Below, piece by piece: positions 51,619-62,127 of a stretch of 64,000 nt of DNA. Each line of letters begins with the position of its first letter. Position 1 is the stretch's first letter. Position numbers and translations under genes: made by a program. This DNA is from Phytophthora vignae f. sp. vignae (taxonomy: Eukaryota; Oomycota; Peronosporomycetes; Peronosporales; Peronosporaceae): positions 1-64,000 of the forward strand of contig JABJUM010000065.1 in the NCBI GenBank assembly GCA_016169955.1, written 5' to 3'. Under the pieces are notes generated by a model, which was given only the letters and a program-made list of their open reading frames with translations, had not been told where the DNA came from and made no database searches.

Positions 51619-53223
51619 CTACATGGCACGGCCGCGGGAGTTGCCACCGCGACCGGTGCGCACGGCGGCAGTGGGTGCAGCACTGCTCACGATCGCACCC
51701 GACCGGCTCTGCGCGATAGTGCCTGGTATCGGGCCGCTCGCGGCCGACACATTCTTGACAGGCGATGTGTTCTTTACCGGAGATGCATTCTTCACGGGCG
51801 ACGCGTTCTTGACGGGCGCAGTGCTCTTGACGGGCGAAGTATTCTTCACCGCATCGGCCGTCTTCTCCGGGGCCGCGCCCTTCACCTGCTGCGCCTTGGT
51901 CTTGGGTGCCGCCGCGTCCTTCTTGACCTGGGCGTTGTTGGCAGCCGCCTTCACGGCCACCGGCGCCGGGGGCGGAACTGGCGCCCACTTCTCGACTTCC
52001 ACGGGCAGGTGCTTCTTCACGGCTTGGATCTGGGCCTTGCCGCTAGCGTTCTTCTTCGCAGGCTGAGGCGCCTGCTTCTGCTGCGGCTTCACGGTCTTCT
52101 CGGTCGAGGTTGAGTTCGAGCGAGGACGGATGTTGTTCGCCTGCAGCGCAGGCCGGTCCTTGCCGGCCTCCCACACCGCCGCGCCGCCAGCCTGCTTGAG
52201 CTGCGTGCGGATCGCGTCGTACAGGTGCTGGCCGCCGAGCTGCTGCATGGCCTCCTGGAACCGGTCCGACTGCGCCTGCCGGGCCATCTGCCTCAGCAGG
52301 TTCTGGTTCATCGTGGCCCAGCCGTCCGCGTCGGCGGCCGCCGCGCCAAACGCGGGCTGCAGACCCTTGGTCGTGGGCGTCAGCACGAGGCGCGCGTGGC
52401 CGTCGTAGTTCAGGATCTCACGCAGGAGCTGGCACGCCGCACGCTTCTCCGGCGCGAGGCCCAGCACCAGCCGCAACACGAAGCTCATGCCCACCATCTG
52501 CGGCACGTGCTGCTTGGAGCGCAGGCCGCTCGTGCCGAAACGCGCGCCGATCACGTTGTCCATCTCGCCGAGGCTGTCGCGCCGGCCCAGCTCCTTCTCG
52601 CCGTACTTGGTGAGCGCGGCCGACACGATGAGCAGCACGAGCAGCGCCTGCTGGGTCTCCTGGATCTCCTGGATGCACGTGAGCGCCTTGGGGTTCACGG
52701 CGCCGCGCACCCACTGGTCCAGCTGCTCGCGCTTGGCGTTGGCCTTGGCGTTGATGGCGCGCGCCGTGGCCTCGTCGTTGGCGACGAAGAAGTTGTGGAA
52801 CTTCTGGAACCGCTCGAAGTCCGTCTTGCGGAGCTGGCGCGCGCGCTGCACGCTGCCGGCGGTGATGTCGGTCAGCGCGAACGGCGTGGCGTTCTTGGCC
52901 GTCGTGTCTGCGTTGATCTTGGCTGGCTTGGCGGCGGCACTTGTGTTCGTGTTCGTGTTCGCGTTCTTGTTGGTTGTGCTCGCATTCTTGGCGCCGTTGT
53001 CGTTCTTGTTGGCGTTCTGCTTCTTGCCAGCCGACGCAACCTCGCGCGTCGGGGCTGCAGCGACAGTGGCCGCGGCCTTGGGTGCCTGCGTCGCGGCAGC
53101 CGTCGCCTTGGCGCTGGCCGGCTTCACCTGCGCGGGGGCAGGGGCGGCGGTGGCGGCGGTCGGGGCGTTCTTGGCGTTGTTCTTGCCGTTATTGGCCTTC
53201 TGTCGCGATGAAGCGTTCGTCAT
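51619..53223 (-). CDS. array gene 1, QS-FQ/LYD family protein (534 residues)
   Basis: Single exon, starting MTNASSRQKANNGKN. Residues 1-113 are Ala/Lys/Asn/Thr-rich and surely disordered. About 114-370 form the conserved domain: PFALTDITAGSVQRARQLRK, FQKFHNFFVANDEATARAIN, REQLDQWVRGAVNPKALTCI, TQQALLVLLIVSAALTKYGE, MARQAQSDRFQEAMQQLGGQ, HLYDAIRTQL and VWEAGKDRPAL. Residues 459-491 hold six VK[N/S][T/A][S/A]P repeats, so four SPVK words. The last 11 residues, GRGGNSRGRAM, are RGG-like. No signal peptide or membrane segment. Shares the domain with the genes at 38869 and 41229. The tail and head suggest binding to nucleic acid or chromatin (inference). Copy-specific residue: NKNDNG at 72-77. Confidence 0.82.
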   Translation of the reverse strand: MTNASSRQKANNGKNNAKNAPTAATAAPAPAQVKPASAKATAAATQAPKAAATVAAAPTREVASAGKKQNANKNDNGAKNASTTNKNANTNTNTSAAAKPAKINADTTAKNATPFALTDITAGSVQRARQLRKTDFERFQKFHNFFVANDEATARAINAKANAKREQLDQWVRGAVNPKALTCIQEIQETQQALLVLLIVSAALTKYGEKELGRRDSLGEMDNVIGARFGTSGLRSKQHVPQMVGMSFVLRLVLGLAPEKRAACQLLREILNYDGHARLVLTPTTKGLQPAFGAAAADADGWATMNQNLLRQMARQAQSDRFQEAMQQLGGQHLYDAIRTQLKQAGGAAVWEAGKDRPALQANNIRPRSNSTSTEKTVKPQQKQAPQPAKKNASGKAQIQAVKKHLPVEVEKWAPVPPPAPVAVKAAANNAQVKKDAAAPKTKAQQVKGAAPEKTADAVKNTSPVKSTAPVKNASPVKNASPVKNTSPVKNVSAASGPIPGTIAQSRSGAIVSSAAPTAAVRTGRGGNSRGRAM

Positions 53224-54242
53224 TCTCGGGGTGCCCGGGGAGCGCGGTGGCTCTCGAAAGCTCGGTTGCGTCGCTTGTTGGCTTGGTGGTCGATTGCAAA
53301 GTGAACGAGCTCGAGAGCAGTTGAGCTCGACGCGAGAGGACTCGAGCTCGATCCTCGGGCCCGAACCGCATTCGAGCCTGTGTGAGTTTCACCAGCTGGC
53401 CTGGCCGGGCTGGGCCAGGCCTAGCCGAGCCGACAAGAGTGGCGACGTGCTTCGCACCTACTTTCGAGGGCTCGACTAAGGTGGCGAAGCGAAGCCGTGC
53501 GAGGGCCTGAGCGAGAAGGAAGAAGGAAGAAGCACAACGCCGCACTATTTTCGGATTCAGTCTGACGTAGTCATCATCCAAGTTTGTGTGTGTGTGTGTG
53601 TGTGTGAAAATCGGGATCTCGAGCCTGGGATGGCGATTGGAGCGGATCCTCCCTCAGAATGGTGTCTGCAGTGCCCTTGTCGCGAGCGTTTGAGCGTTTG
53701 AGCGTTTGGCCGGACAAGCCCAAAATAGCAAAACAGCTGCTAAACTTCAACTTGATGACAACTTCACCTGTGGGCCAACCAAGTTATATGGGCCAACCAA
53801 GTTATGTGGGGACTGGCGGCAAAAACCCCAACCAAGCACGTATAACTATTATGTGTGTCAGCGGGCCTGCTGCTGGGTATTCGATGAGGCGCAACGCGCA
53901 AGTCATCGGTTTTTGGCATCATCCAGCTGACCGGCATGCATCCTGGCACACTTCGCAAAAGCAGACAACCATAGCTTACCAGAGCTCTCCGTACAAATAG
54001 CTGCGGGATCCGCACTACTCTCGAAAACGGAAAATGCAGCAGCCGATGGTAAACAGACCGTTGATTCGAGTAGATTCGTAGACGGATGTGTCCATCAACA
54101 TTATTACTTTTTATATTAGCATTACGGTCAGATAGATGCTACTTGCGTGCGCTCCCCTGTAATCAAGCGGAGGGCGGCAACACTAGCACCTACGACGTCG
54201 ATGGTAGCTCATTTTGCAAGGCGCAGCTCCGCACCCCCATCT
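53224..54242. other. array spacer with TG run and GAGCGTTT minisatellite
   Basis: Representative of all spacers. Upstream of each ATG is a GC-rich block with repeated GAGCTCGA words (near 53290-53355). Then there is a TG run of about 22 bases at 53585-53606, a GAGCGTTT run at 53683-53709 and a GGGCCAACCAAGTTAT direct duplicate at 53772-53808. The TG run and the GAGCGTTT run vary in length between units. The promoter is presumably the block within a few hundred bases of the start codons. No second gene is seen. Confidence 0.6.
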
Positions 54243-55847
54243 CTACATGGCACGGCCGCGGGAGTTGCCACCGCGACCGGTGCGCACGGCGGCAGTGGGT
54301 GCAGCACTGCTCACGATCGCACCCGACCGGCTCTGCGCGATAGTGCCTGGTATCGGGCCGCTCGCGGCCGACACATTCTTGACAGGCGATGTGTTCTTTA
54401 CCGGAGATGCATTCTTCACGGGCGACGCGTTCTTGACGGGCGCAGTGCTCTTGACGGGCGAAGTATTCTTCACCGCATCGGCCGTCTTCTCCGGGGCCGC
54501 GCCCTTCACCTGCTGCGCCTTGGTCTTGGGTGCCGCCGCGTCCTTCTTGACCTGGGCGTTGTTGGCAGCCGCCTTCACGGCCACCGGCGCCGGGGGCGGA
54601 ACTGGCGCCCACTTCTCGACTTCCACGGGCAGGTGCTTCTTCACGGCTTGGATCTGGGCCTTGCCGCTAGCGTTCTTCTTCGCAGGCTGAGGCGCCTGCT
54701 TCTGCTGCGGCTTCACGGTCTTCTCGGTCGAGGTTGAGTTCGAGCGAGGACGGATGTTGTTCGCCTGCAGCGCAGGCCGGTCCTTGCCGGCCTCCCACAC
54801 CGCCGCGCCGCCAGCCTGCTTGAGCTGCGTGCGGATCGCGTCGTACAGGTGCTGGCCGCCGAGCTGCTGCATGGCCTCCTGGAACCGGTCCGACTGCGCC
54901 TGCCGGGCCATCTGCCTCAGCAGGTTCTGGTTCATCGTGGCCCAGCCGTCCGCGTCGGCGGCCGCCGCGCCAAACGCGGGCTGCAGACCCTTGGTCGTGG
55001 GCGTCAGCACGAGGCGCGCGTGGCCGTCGTAGTTCAGGATCTCACGCAGGAGCTGGCACGCCGCACGCTTCTCCGGCGCGAGGCCCAGCACCAGCCGCAA
55101 CACGAAGCTCATGCCCACCATCTGCGGCACGTGCTGCTTGGAGCGCAGGCCGCTCGTGCCGAAACGCGCGCCGATCACGTTGTCCATCTCGCCGAGGCTG
55201 TCGCGCCGGCCCAGCTCCTTCTCGCCGTACTTGGTGAGCGCGGCCGACACGATGAGCAGCACGAGCAGCGCCTGCTGGGTCTCCTGGATCTCCTGGATGC
55301 ACGTGAGCGCCTTGGGGTTCACGGCGCCGCGCACCCACTGGTCCAGCTGCTCGCGCTTGGCGTTGGCCTTGGCGTTGATGGCGCGCGCCGTGGCCTCGTC
55401 GTTGGCGACGAAGAAGTTGTGGAACTTCTGGAACCGCTCGAAGTCCGTCTTGCGGAGCTGGCGCGCGCGCTGCACGCTGCCGGCGGTGATGTCGGTCAGC
55501 GCGAACGGCGTGGCGTTCTTGGCCGTCGTGTCTGCGTTGATCTTGGCTGGCTTGGCGGCGGCACTTGTGTTCGTGTTCGTGTTCGCGTTCTTGTTGGTTG
55601 TGCTCGCATTCTTGGCGCCGTTGTTGTTCTTGTTGGCGTTCTGCTTCTTGCCAGCCGACGCAACCTCGCGCGTCGGGGCTGCAGCGACAGTGGCCGCGGC
55701 CTTGGGTGCCTGCGTCGCGGCAGCCGTCGCCTTGGCGCTGGCCGGCTTCACCTGCGCGGGGGCAGGGGCGGCGGTGGCGGCGGTCGGGGCGTTCTTGGCG
55801 TTGTTCTTGCCGTTATTGGCCTTCTGTCGCGATGAAGCGTTCGTCAT
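54243..55847 (-). CDS. array gene 2, QS-FQ/LYD family protein (534 residues)
   Basis: Identical to array gene 1 over almost its whole length; the only protein difference noted is NKNNNG for NKNDNG near residue 75 (GTTGTTGTT for GTTGTCGTT in the plus-strand reading). The frame is fully intact, with no stop or indel, which argues that the copies are under selection or are very recent. The spacer to gene 1 has a longer TG run than the spacer to gene 3. Confidence 0.82.
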   Translation of the reverse strand: MTNASSRQKANNGKNNAKNAPTAATAAPAPAQVKPASAKATAAATQAPKAAATVAAAPTREVASAGKKQNANKNNNGAKNASTTNKNANTNTNTSAAAKPAKINADTTAKNATPFALTDITAGSVQRARQLRKTDFERFQKFHNFFVANDEATARAINAKANAKREQLDQWVRGAVNPKALTCIQEIQETQQALLVLLIVSAALTKYGEKELGRRDSLGEMDNVIGARFGTSGLRSKQHVPQMVGMSFVLRLVLGLAPEKRAACQLLREILNYDGHARLVLTPTTKGLQPAFGAAAADADGWATMNQNLLRQMARQAQSDRFQEAMQQLGGQHLYDAIRTQLKQAGGAAVWEAGKDRPALQANNIRPRSNSTSTEKTVKPQQKQAPQPAKKNASGKAQIQAVKKHLPVEVEKWAPVPPPAPVAVKAAANNAQVKKDAAAPKTKAQQVKGAAPEKTADAVKNTSPVKSTAPVKNASPVKNASPVKNTSPVKNVSAASGPIPGTIAQSRSGAIVSSAAPTAAVRTGRGGNSRGRAM

Positions 55848-56862
55848 TCTCGGGGTGCCCGGGGAGCGCGGTGGCTCTCGAAAGCTCGGTTGCGTCGCTT
55901 GTTGGCTTGGTGGTCGATTGCAAAGTGAACGAGCTCGAGAGCAGTTGAGCTCGACGCGAGAGGACTCGAGCTCGATCCTCGGGCCCGAACCGCATTCGAG
56001 CCTGTGTGAGTTTCACCAGCTGGCCTGGCCGGGCTGGGCCAGGCCTAGCCGAGCCGACAAGAGTGGCGACGTGCTTCGCACCTACTTTCGAGGGCTCGAC
56101 TAAGGTGGCGAAGCGAAGCCGTGCGAGGGCCTGAGCGAGAAGGAAGAAGGAAGAAGCACAACGCCGCACTATTTTCGGATTCAGTCTGACGTAGTCATCA
56201 TCCAAGTTTGTGTGTGTGTGTGTGTGAAAATCGGGATCTCGAGCCTGGGATGGCGATTGGAGCGGATCCTCCCTCAGAATGGTGTCTGCAGTGCCCTTGT
56301 CGCGAGCGTTTGAGCGTTTGAGCGTTTGGCCGGACAAGCCCAAAATAGCAAAACAGCTGCTAAACTTCAACTTGATGACAACTTCACCTGTGGGCCAACC
56401 AAGTTATATGGGCCAACCAAGTTATGTGGGGACTGGCGGCAAAAACCCCAACCAAGCACGTATAACTATTATGTGTGTCAGCGGGCCTGCTGCTGGGTAT
56501 TCGATGAGGCGCAACGCGCAAGTCATCGGTTTTTGGCATCATCCAGCTGACCGGCATGCATCCTGGCACACTTCGCAAAAGCAGACAACCATAGCTTACC
56601 AGAGCTCTCCGTACAAATAGCTGCGGGATCCGCACTACTCTCGAAAACGGAAAATGCAGCAGCCGATGGTAAACAGACCGTTGATTCGAGTAGATTCGTA
56701 GACGGATGTGTCCATCAACATTATTACTTTTTATATTAGCATTACGGTCAGATAGATGCTACTTGCGTGCGCTCCCCTGTAATCAAGCGGAGGGCGGCAA
56801 CACTAGCACCTACGACGTCGATGGTAGCTCATTTTGCAAGGCGCAGCTCCGCACCCCCATCT

Positions 56863-58467
56863 CTACATGGCACGGCCGCGGGAGTTGCCACCGCGACCGG
56901 TGCGCACGGCGGCAGTGGGTGCAGCACTGCTCACGATCGCACCCGACCGGCTCTGCGCGATAGTGCCTGGTATCGGGCCGCTCGCGGCCGACACATTCTT
57001 GACAGGCGATGTGTTCTTTACCGGAGATGCATTCTTCACGGGCGACGCGTTCTTGACGGGCGCAGTGCTCTTGACGGGCGAAGTATTCTTCACCGCATCG
57101 GCCGTCTTCTCCGGGGCCGCGCCCTTCACCTGCTGCGCCTTGGTCTTGGGTGCCGCCGCGTCCTTCTTGACCTGGGCGTTGTTGGCAGCCGCCTTCACGG
57201 CCACCGGCGCCGGGGGCGGAACTGGCGCCCACTTCTCGACTTCCACGGGCAGGTGCTTCTTCACGGCTTGGATCTGGGCCTTGCCGCTAGCGTTCTTCTT
57301 CGCAGGCTGAGGCGCCTGCTTCTGCTGCGGCTTCACGGTCTTCTCGGTCGAGGTTGAGTTCGAGCGAGGACGGATGTTGTTCGCCTGCAGCGCACACCGG
57401 TCCTTGCCGGCCTCCCACACCGCCGCGCCGCCAGCCTGCTTGAGCTGCGTGCGGATCGCGTCGTACAGGTGCTGGCCGCCGAGCTGCTGCATGGCCTCCT
57501 GGAACCGGTCCGACTGCGCCTGCCGGGCCATCTGCCTCAGCAGGTTCTGGTTCATCGTGGCCCAGCCGTCCGCGTCGGCGGCCGCCGCGCCAAACGCGGG
57601 CTGCAGACCCTTGGTCGTGGGCGTCAGCACGAGGCGCGCGTGGCCGTCGTAGTTCAGGATCTCACGCAGGAGCTGGCACGCCGCACGCTTCTCCGGCGCG
57701 AGGCCCAGCACCAGCCGCAACACGAAGCTCATGCCCACCATCTGCGGCACGTGCTGCTTGGAGCGCAGGCCGCTCGTGCCGAAACGCGCGCCGATCACGT
57801 TGTCCATCTCGCCGAGGCTGTCGCGCCGGCCCAGCTCCTTCTCGCCGTACTTGGTGAGCGCGGCCGACACGATGAGCAGCACGAGCAGCGCCTGCTGGGT
57901 CTCCTGGATCTCCTGGATGCACGTGAGCGCCTTGGGGTTCACGGCGCCGCGCACCCACTGGTCCAGCTGCTCGCGCTTGGCGTTGGCCTTGGCGTTGATG
58001 GCGCGCGCCGTGGCCTCGTCGTTGGCGACGAAGAAGTTGTGGAACTTCTGGAACCGCTCGAAGTCCGTCTTGCGGAGCTGGCGCGCGCGCTGCACGCTGC
58101 CGGCGGTGATGTCGGTCAGCGCGAACGGCGTGGCGTTCTTGGCCGTCGTGTCTGCGTTGATCTTGGCTGGCTTGGCGGCGGCACTTGTGTTCGTGTTCGT
58201 GTTCGCGTTCTTGTTGGTTGTGCTCGCATTCTTGGCGCCGTTGTTGTTCTTGTTGGCGTTCTGCTTCTTGCCAGCCGACGCAACCTCGCGCGTCGGGGCT
58301 GCAGCGACAGTGGCCGCGGCCTTGGGTGCCTGCGTCGCGGCAGCCGTCGCCTTGGCGCTGGCCGGCTTCACCTGCGCGGGGGCAGGGGCGGCGGTGGCGG
58401 CGGTCGGGGCGTTCTTGGCGTTGTTCTTGCCGTTATTGGCCTTCTGTCGCGATGAAGCGTTCGTCAT
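56863..58467 (-). CDS. array gene 3, QS-FQ/LYD family protein (534 residues)
   Basis: Full-length frame, NKNNNG like gene 2. It has KDRCAL in place of KDRPAL just after the LYD signature (plus strand CGCACACCGG for CGCAGGCCGG), a two-base change that also occurs in gene 5. Because genes 3 and 5 share it but gene 4 does not, sequence has moved between non-adjacent copies. Upstream spacer is the longest, with an expanded GAGCGTTT run. Confidence 0.82.
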   Translation of the reverse strand: MTNASSRQKANNGKNNAKNAPTAATAAPAPAQVKPASAKATAAATQAPKAAATVAAAPTREVASAGKKQNANKNNNGAKNASTTNKNANTNTNTSAAAKPAKINADTTAKNATPFALTDITAGSVQRARQLRKTDFERFQKFHNFFVANDEATARAINAKANAKREQLDQWVRGAVNPKALTCIQEIQETQQALLVLLIVSAALTKYGEKELGRRDSLGEMDNVIGARFGTSGLRSKQHVPQMVGMSFVLRLVLGLAPEKRAACQLLREILNYDGHARLVLTPTTKGLQPAFGAAAADADGWATMNQNLLRQMARQAQSDRFQEAMQQLGGQHLYDAIRTQLKQAGGAAVWEAGKDRCALQANNIRPRSNSTSTEKTVKPQQKQAPQPAKKNASGKAQIQAVKKHLPVEVEKWAPVPPPAPVAVKAAANNAQVKKDAAAPKTKAQQVKGAAPEKTADAVKNTSPVKSTAPVKNASPVKNASPVKNTSPVKNVSAASGPIPGTIAQSRSGAIVSSAAPTAAVRTGRGGNSRGRAM

Positions 58468-59503
58468 TCTCGGGGTGCCCGGGGAGCGCGGTGGCTCTCG
58501 AAAGCTCGGTTGCGTCGCTTGTTGGCTTGGTGGTCGATTGCAAAGTGAACGAGCTCGAGAGCAGTTGAGCTCGACGCGAGAGGACTCGAGCTCGATCCTC
58601 GGGCCCGAACCGCATTCGAGCCTGTGTGAGTTTCACCAGCTGGCCTGGCCGGGCTGGGCCAGGCCTAGCCGAGCCGACAAGAGTGGCGACGTGCTTCGCA
58701 CCTACTTTCGAGGGCTCGACTAAGGTGGCGAAGCGAAGTCGTGCGAGGGCCTGAGCGAGAAGGAAGAAGGAAGAAGCACAACGCCGCACTATTTTCGGAT
58801 TCAGTCTGACGTAGTCATCATCTAAGTTTGTGTGTGTGTGTGTTTGTGTGAAAATCGGGATCTCGAGCCTGGGATGGCGATTGGAGCGGATCCTCCCTCA
58901 GAATGGTGTCTGCAGTGCCATTTGTCGCGAGCGTTTGAGCGTTTGAGCGTTTGAGCGTTTGAACGTTTGAGCGTTTGGCCGGGCAAGCCCAAAATAGCAA
59001 AACAGCTGCTAAACTTCAACTTGATGACAACTTCACCTGTGGGCCAACCAAGTTATGTGGGGACTGGCGGCAAAAACCCCAACCAAGCACGTATAACTAT
59101 TATGTGTGTCAGCGGGCCTGCTGCTGGGTATTCGATGAGGCGCAACGCGCAAGTCATCGGTTTTTGGCATCATCCAGCTGACCGGCATGCATCCTGGCAC
59201 ACTTCGCAAAAGCAGACAACCATAGCTTACCAAAGCAATGACTCACTCTCCGTACAAATAGCTGCGGCATCCGCACTACTCTCGAAAATGGAAAATGCAG
59301 CAGCCGATGGTAAACAGACCGTTGATTCGAGTAGATTCGTAGTCGGATGTGTCCATCAACATTATTAGTTTTTATATCAGCATTACGGTCAGATAGATGC
59401 TACTTGCGTGCGCTCCCCTGTAATCAAGCGGAGGGCGGCAACACTAGCACCTACGACGTCGATGGTAGCTCATTTTGCAAGGCGCAGCTCCGCACCCCCA
59501 TCT

Positions 59504-61108
59504 CTACATGGCACGGCCGCGGGAGTTGCCACCGCGACCGGTGCGCACGGCGGCAGTGGGTGCAGCACTGCTCACGATCGCACCCGACCGGCTCTGCGCG
59601 ATAGTGCCTGGTATCGGGCCGCTCGCGGCCGACACATTCTTGACAGGCGATGTGTTCTTTACCGGAGATGCATTCTTCACGGGCGACGCGTTCTTGACGG
59701 GCGCAGTGCTCTTGACGGGCGAAGTATTCTTCACCGCATCGGCCGTCTTCTCCGGGGCCGCGCCCTTCACCTGCTGCGCCTTGGTCTTGGGTGCCGCCGC
59801 GTCCTTCTTGACCTGAGCGTTGTTGGCAGCCGCCTTCACGGCCACCGGCGCCGGGGGCGGAACTGGCGCCCACTTCTCGACTTCCACGGGCAGGTGCTTC
59901 TTCACGGCTTGGATCTGGGCCTTGCCGCTAGCGTTCTTCTTCGCAGGCTGAGGCGCCTGCTTCTGCTGCGGCTTCACGGTCTTCTCGGTCGAGGTTGAGT
60001 TCGAGCGAGGACGGATGTTGTTCGCCTGCAGCGCAGGCCGGTCCTTGCCGGCCTCCCACACCGCCGCGCCGCCAGCCTGCTTGAGCTGCGTGCGGATCGC
60101 GTCGTACAGGTGCTGGCCGCCGAGCTGCTGCATGGCCTCCTGGAACCGGTCCGACTGCGCCTGCCGGGCCATCTGCCTCAGCAGGTTCTGGTTCATCGTG
60201 GCCCAGCCGTCCGCGTCGGCGGCCGCCGCGCCAAACGCGGGCTGCAGACCCTTGGCCGTGGGCGTCAGCACGAGGCGCGCGTGGCCGTCGTAGTTCAGGA
60301 TCTCACGCAGGAGCTGGCACGCCGCACGCTTCTCCGGCGCGAGGCCTAGCACCAGCCGCAACACGAAGCTCATGCCCACCATCTGCGGCACGTGCTGCTT
60401 GGAGCGCAGGCCGCTCGTGCCGAAACGCGCGCCGATCACGTTGTCCATCTCGCCGAGGCTGTCGCGCCGGCCCAGCTCCTTCTCGCCGTACTTGGTGAGC
60501 GCGGCCGACACGATGAGCAGCACGAGCAGCGCCTGCTGGGTCTCCTGGATCTCCTGGATGCACGTGAGCGCCTTGGGGTTCACGGCGCCGCGCACCCACT
60601 GGTCCAGCTGCTCGCGCTTGGCGTTGGCCTTGGCGTTGATGGCGCGCGCCGTGGCCTCGTCGTTGGCGACGAAGAAGTTGTGGAACTTCTGGAACCGCTC
60701 GAAGTCCGTCTTGCGGAGCTGGCGCGCGCGCTGCACGCTGCCGGCGGTGATGTCGGTCAGCGCGAACGGCGTGGCGTTCTTGGCCGTCGTGTCTGCGTTG
60801 ATCTTGGCTGGCTTGGCGGCGGCACTTGTGTTCGTGTTCGTGTTCGCGTTCTTGTTGGTTGTGCTCGCATTCTTGGCGCCGTTGTCGTTCTTGTTGGCGT
60901 TCTGCTTCTTGCCAGCCGACGCAACCTCGCGCGTCGGGGCTGCAGCGACAGTGGCCGCGGCCTTGGGTGCCTGCGTCGCGGCAGCCGTCGCCTTGGCGCT
61001 GGCCGGCTTCACCTGCGCGGGGGCAGGGGCGGCGGTGGCGGCGGTCGGGGCGTTCTTGGCGTTGTTCTTGCCGTTATTGGCCTTCTGTCGCGATGAAGCG
61101 TTCGTCAT
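59504..61108 (-). CDS. array gene 4, QS-FQ/LYD family protein (534 residues)
   Basis: Full-length frame. Copy-specific residue TPTAKGLQP where the others have TPTTKGLQP. Carries NKNDNG like genes 1 and 5 and KDRPAL like genes 1 and 2. A silent C to T (GGCCTAGC for GGCCCAGC, about 60346) is shared with gene 5. The downstream spacer, in unit 3, is the one lacking the 18-base duplicate and carrying a CAATGACTCA insertion near 59236. Confidence 0.82.
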   Translation of the reverse strand: MTNASSRQKANNGKNNAKNAPTAATAAPAPAQVKPASAKATAAATQAPKAAATVAAAPTREVASAGKKQNANKNDNGAKNASTTNKNANTNTNTSAAAKPAKINADTTAKNATPFALTDITAGSVQRARQLRKTDFERFQKFHNFFVANDEATARAINAKANAKREQLDQWVRGAVNPKALTCIQEIQETQQALLVLLIVSAALTKYGEKELGRRDSLGEMDNVIGARFGTSGLRSKQHVPQMVGMSFVLRLVLGLAPEKRAACQLLREILNYDGHARLVLTPTAKGLQPAFGAAAADADGWATMNQNLLRQMARQAQSDRFQEAMQQLGGQHLYDAIRTQLKQAGGAAVWEAGKDRPALQANNIRPRSNSTSTEKTVKPQQKQAPQPAKKNASGKAQIQAVKKHLPVEVEKWAPVPPPAPVAVKAAANNAQVKKDAAAPKTKAQQVKGAAPEKTADAVKNTSPVKSTAPVKNASPVKNASPVKNTSPVKNVSAASGPIPGTIAQSRSGAIVSSAAPTAAVRTGRGGNSRGRAM

Positions 61109-62127
61109 TCTCGGGGTGCCCGGGGAGCGCGGTGGCTCTCGAAAGCTCGGTTGCGTCGCTTGTTGGCTTGGTGGTCGATTGCAAAGTGAACGAGCTCGAG
61201 AGCAGTTGAGCTCGACGCGAGAGGACTCGAGCTCGATCCTCGGGCCCGAACCGCATTCGAGCCTGTGTGAGTTTCACCAGCTGGCCTGGCCGGGCTGGGC
61301 CAGGCCTAGCCGAGCCGACAAGAGTGGCGACGTGCTTCGCACCTACTTTCGAGGGCTCGACTAAGGTGGCGAAGCGAAGTCGTGCGAGGGCCTGAGCGAG
61401 AAGGAAGAAGGAAGAAGCACAACGCCGCACTATTTTCGGATTCAGTCTGACGTAGTCATCATCCAAGTTTGTGTGTGTGTGTGTGTGTGTGATAATCGGG
61501 ATCTCGAGCCTGGGATGGCGATTGGAGCGGATCCTCCCTCAGAATGGTGTCTGCAGTGCCCTTGTCGCGAGCGTTTGAGCGTTTGAGCGTTTGGCCGGAC
61601 AAGCCCAAAATAGCAAAACAGCTGCTAAACTTCAACTTGATGACAACTTCACCTGTGGGCCAACCAAGTTATATGGGCCAACCAAGTTATGTGGGGACTG
61701 GCGGCAAAAACCCCAACCAAGCACGTATAACTATTATGTGTGTCAGCGGGCCTGCTGCTGGGTATTCGATGAGGCGCAACGCGCAAGTCATCGGTTTTTG
61801 GCATCATCCAGCTGACCGGCATGCATCCTGGCACACTTCGCAAAAGCAGACAACCATAGCTTACCAGAGCTCTCCGTACAAATAGCTGCGGGATCCGCAC
61901 TACTCTCGAAAACGGAAAATGCAGCAGCCGATGGTAAACAGACCGTTGATTCGAGTAGATTCGTAGTCGGATGTGTCCATCAACATTATTACTTTTTATA
62001 TTAGCATTACGGTCAGATAGATGCTACTTGCGTGCGCTCCCCTGTAATCAAGCGGAGGGCGGCAACACTAGCACCTACGACGTCGATGGTAGCTCATTTT
62101 GCAAGGCGCAGCTCCGCACCCCCATCT

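Noticed and set aside
52225..53479. Long plus-strand open frames (328 and 330 codons) antisense to the array genes
   Set aside because: They recur in most array copies only because the copies are identical; the composition is Leu/Arg/Ala-rich antisense of a GC-rich coding strand, and the minus-strand frame shares a domain with two diverged paralogs.
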